64,000 nt of DNA. Origin: Chryseobacterium sp. ON_d1 (GTDB lineage Bacteria > Bacteroidota > Bacteroidia > Flavobacteriales > Weeksellaceae). The stretch's first letter is position 1. The number at the start of each line of letters is the position of its first letter. This document shows positions 62,240-64,000 of this stretch, one piece after another. Made by a program: the position numbers and the translations under genes. The notes under the pieces are model-generated. The model searched no databases, was not told the origin of the DNA, and worked only from the letters and a program-made list of their open reading frames with translations. Location of the stretch: NCBI RefSeq assembly GCF_006829085.1, contig NZ_BJTC01000014.1, positions 1 to 64,000 on the forward strand, read 5' to 3'.

Positions 62240-62408
62240 GATAACGTTTCACACCGTTCTTTGCCCATAAGCTATGGGTATTCATTCCCGTGACATCTTT
62301 AATGTCATTGGAGGGAATTTCCGATAAAATTCTTTTTAAAGAGCAGCTCTCCTTTTCTATTGCTTTCGAAGCGGGAACCTGAAGGTCCGGATTTTCAAAA
62401 TTGTTCAT
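62226..62408 (-). CDS. 60-residue leader ORF of the helicase/ATPase operon
   Basis: A small hydrophilic protein that starts the operon and overlaps the TerB_C gene by 14 bases, so it is likely translated and coupled to it. It begins MNNFENPDLQVPASKAIEKE, contains LKRILSEIPSNDIKDV and ends with basic residues (AKNGVKRYHDKH). I know no family. It may be a small regulatory subunit, an antitoxin-like partner, or a remnant of a longer N-terminal part of the TerB_C protein. Its codon use is not unusual by eye. Confidence that it is expressed is moderate because of the overlap. Confidence 0.5.
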   Translation of the reverse strand: MNNFENPDLQVPASKAIEKESCSLKRILSEIPSNDIKDVTGMNTHSLWAKNGVKRYHDKH

Positions 62409-62411
62409 CTT

Positions 62412-62492
62412 AATACATTTGAGTGATGGTCATTAGTTTTTTTGATTGTAAATCAATTTTCTAATATAGCAATATATTAGCCCAAATGTATT
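62412..62492. promoter_or_regulatory. Palindrome-rich promoter region of the helicase/ATPase operon
   Basis: AATACATTTG (62412-62421) and CAAATGTATT (62483-62492) are perfect inverted copies 61 bases apart. Between them CTAATATA-GCAA-TATATTAG (62461-62480) is a perfect hairpin. Read on the minus strand, 62490-62483 is TACATTTG, a good -7 box, but no -33 TTTG is seen. The mirrored TACATTTG on the plus strand lies at 62414-62421. Confidence 0.45.
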
Positions 62493-62606
62493 GAAGATCC
62501 GGAAATATTCTTTACGGTTTCCCGTAATGGAGTTCATGCAGTAAAAGCAAAGGACTCAAAGGGAAATGTTAACATCAGCTTATTTTCACTTCCAGCTGTG
62601 CGATTT

Positions 62607-63233
62607 TTAATGGTCAAGCTGTCTTTGAAATTCTTCCAGATACCTGGCAATGTGAATTCCGTCTGCCAATCCATGGTGTGCTTCTACAGATACCGGGAGG
62701 TATTTTCTGCCATCACGGATGTTGAACCTTCCAAAAGCAACTTTAGGAACAGATTCCTGTGTATTAAAGTCTGTAGGCTGTAATATGGCGCTGAAGGAAT
62801 TCCACGGAATGGTAGTGTGCCTTACATGATCTTTTCCGAGTCTTTCATTGCTTAATCTCAGTCCTGAAGTTTCATGTACTCCTTTTATCTCCTCCTGTAA
62901 AGCTGCGTTAAAAACTTCAAAATCTTCTGAGAAATGAGTAAAAGAAAAACCGAATGTCCCATCAGGCCTTCCTATCGTACTGCCGGCATGAACGGTCTCA
63001 AACTGAACAACCTGTCCGTCAACGATTCTGAGTTTTAACTCATCAATTGTATTGATTGCCACCATAGATTTGTGAAAATAGTAGGCAAAAAATGAATACC
63101 CTTTCTCTTTGGCTGTATCATATGCTTTTGTGCAGTCAACCTCCGTTGTAAATCCGAAATAAGGGCTTGCCATACCAGAGAAAAATTCAAAATGTTCTTT
63201 TCTGTTCCAGCTGTCTATATCTATGATCTTCAT
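62607..63233 (-). CDS. Type A chloramphenicol acetyltransferase
   Basis: 208 residues, the usual length. The catalytic motif HHGLADG (186-192) holds the base His187 and the structural Asp191, as in His195/Asp199 of the type III enzyme. Other family features are the NRKEHFEFF start, YSFFAYYFHKSMVAIN and GTFGFSFTHFSEDFEVFN. It transfers acetyl from acetyl-CoA to chloramphenicol 3-OH. The gene is chromosomal, next to no mobile element. Chromosomal copies are known in Flavobacteria and may give intrinsic resistance, though related CAT-fold proteins of unknown substrate also occur. Monocistronic as far as can be seen; the defence-like operon lies downstream. Confidence 0.92.
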   Translation of the reverse strand: MKIIDIDSWNRKEHFEFFSGMASPYFGFTTEVDCTKAYDTAKEKGYSFFAYYFHKSMVAINTIDELKLRIVDGQVVQFETVHAGSTIGRPDGTFGFSFTHFSEDFEVFNAALQEEIKGVHETSGLRLSNERLGKDHVRHTTIPWNSFSAILQPTDFNTQESVPKVAFGRFNIRDGRKYLPVSVEAHHGLADGIHIARYLEEFQRQLDH

Positions 63234-63445
63234 TAATTCTTATTTGCTGCAAATTTCTGAAAGTTTCTCCGGTTTAAAAAGTTTATGACTGAAAATATTA
63301 TTAAAACTTAACGTTACAAGACCGGGATTTGGTAGATATTTTGATGCAAAATAAACGTATTTGTAATTTCACTTATCTACTTTCAGGTAAATCCTTTTAT
63401 TCGGAGGATCAATACTACGTAATTTAATAATTAAAATATAAGAAT

Positions 63446-64000
63446 ATGGCAATGGAAAAAATCGGATTCATCGGATTAGGAAATATGGGACACCCTATGG
63501 CAAAGAATATTGAAAAAGCGGGATTTCCACTTTCAGTATATAACAGATCCCCTGAAAAAGCCAGAGACTTTGAAGAAAAATCAACAGTCTGTACTCAAAT
63601 TAAAGATCTTGTACAAAACAGTGATATTATATTCACAATGCTTACTAACGATAAGGCTGTAAAAGCGGTATATGAAGAAATTATTCCTTTAAATATTCAG
63701 GGAAAGCTCTTTGTGGATATGAGTACGATCTCTCCGGAAACATCTACAGAAACTGCAGCAGCTCTGAAAATAAAAGAAGCTTCTTTTATTGATGCTCCTG
63801 TAGCAGGAAGTACTCTGCCGGCTCAGGAAGGAACACTTATTATTATGGCAGGAGGTGAAGAAAAAGATATACAGCGTGCTATGCCTTATCTTTTGAAAAT
63901 GGGGAAATCTGTAAAACATTTGGGAGAAAATGGAAAAGGAATCGCAGGAAAACTATCCATCAATTATTTTCTGTCTGCCATTTATCAGGGCTTGGCAGAG
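63446..64000 (+). CDS. 3-hydroxyisobutyrate-dehydrogenase-like NAD(P)-binding oxidoreductase (5' part)
   Basis: An open frame from the ATG at 63446 runs to the window end: 185 codons, no stop. The N-terminal Rossmann motif GFIGLGNMGHPMAKN (residues 6-20) is the beta-hydroxyacid dehydrogenase signature. STISPETSTE and the substrate-binding DAPVAGSTLPAQEGTL follow (about 112-127), with GAGK-like NGKGIAGKLSINYF near 165-178 containing the catalytic Lys region. It should oxidise a 3-hydroxy acid or reduce a semialdehyde such as glyoxylate or succinate semialdehyde. The C-terminal third lies outside the window. Confidence 0.9.
   Translation, partial: MAMEKIGFIGLGNMGHPMAKNIEKAGFPLSVYNRSPEKARDFEEKSTVCTQIKDLVQNSDIIFTMLTNDKAVKAVYEEIIPLNIQGKLFVDMSTISPETSTETAAALKIKEASFIDAPVAGSTLPAQEGTLIIMAGGEEKDIQRAMPYLLKMGKSVKHLGENGKGIAGKLSINYFLSAIYQGLAE

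Overview
The window reads as chromosome from a member of the Flavobacteriia, most likely Chryseobacterium or a close relative in the Weeksellaceae. The grounds are AT-rich intergenic DNA, A-rich start regions with few strong Shine-Dalgarno sites, several TTTG-N18..20-TAnnTTTG promoters (the Bacteroidota type), and a gene set typical of that group: a fused CzcA-CzcC efflux pump, TonB receptor with a carboxypeptidase-like N-terminal domain, and abundant AraC, HxlR and Crp/Fnr regulators. I see no rRNA, tRNA, CRISPR array, insertion sequence or prophage.

Layout. 0.2-3.3 kb: an aldo/keto reductase and an unassigned 602-residue cysteine-bearing protein. 3.7-9.8 kb: heavy-metal RND efflux operon (small secreted protein, CzcA-CzcC fusion, CzcB lipoprotein). 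9.8-18.6 kb: exporter and regulator pairs (LysR/LysE; MFS plus siderophore-interacting protein with a Crp/Fnr gene and an FNR-like box; a NimR/NimT-like AraC/MFS pair around a perfect palindrome; HxlR/metallo-hydrolase) and a candidate small RNA near 15.03 kb. 18.9-20.6 kb: a GH5 glycosidase lipoprotein with a ricin-type lectin tail. 22.0-27.1 kb: biotin genes in the order (transcribed leftwards) ferritin-like di-iron protein, bioF, bioD, bioB, bioA, with a divergent MocR-type regulator.

28.9-43.9 kb: a nine-gene operon with almost no gaps for an NRPS-independent (NIS) siderophore. It encodes PLP decarboxylase, NIS synthetase-acyltransferase fusion, amine N-monooxygenase, second NIS synthetase, MATE exporter, acyl carrier protein, AMP-forming ligase, TonB receptor and PepSY membrane protein. 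A Fe(II)/2-oxoglutarate oxygenase is transcribed divergently. Together these genes could make, export and re-import a citrate-hydroxamate siderophore.

44-57 kb: small housekeeping and stress genes (esterase, Crp/Fnr, GNAT, S41 peptidase, AraC, nucleosidase, DsbA-like protein, two MFS pumps, an HxlR-controlled esterase, metallo-hydrolase, Crp/Fnr). 57.3-62.4 kb: an overlapping operon of an Lhr-like DEAD/DEAH helicase, a DUF2791 (BrxD-like) ATPase, a TerB_C-domain protein and a 60-codon leader ORF, which looks like a genome-defence or DNA-processing module. 62.6-64 kb: a type A chloramphenicol acetyltransferase and the start of a 3-hydroxyisobutyrate-dehydrogenase-like gene cut by the window end.

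The strongest candidates for undescribed biology are the di-iron protein heading the biotin operon, which could supply the missing pimeloyl step; the helicase/ATPase/TerB_C module; and the siderophore operon with its ligase/carrier pair and candidate lysine hydroxylase. Functions are inferred from motifs read by eye; no database search was run.
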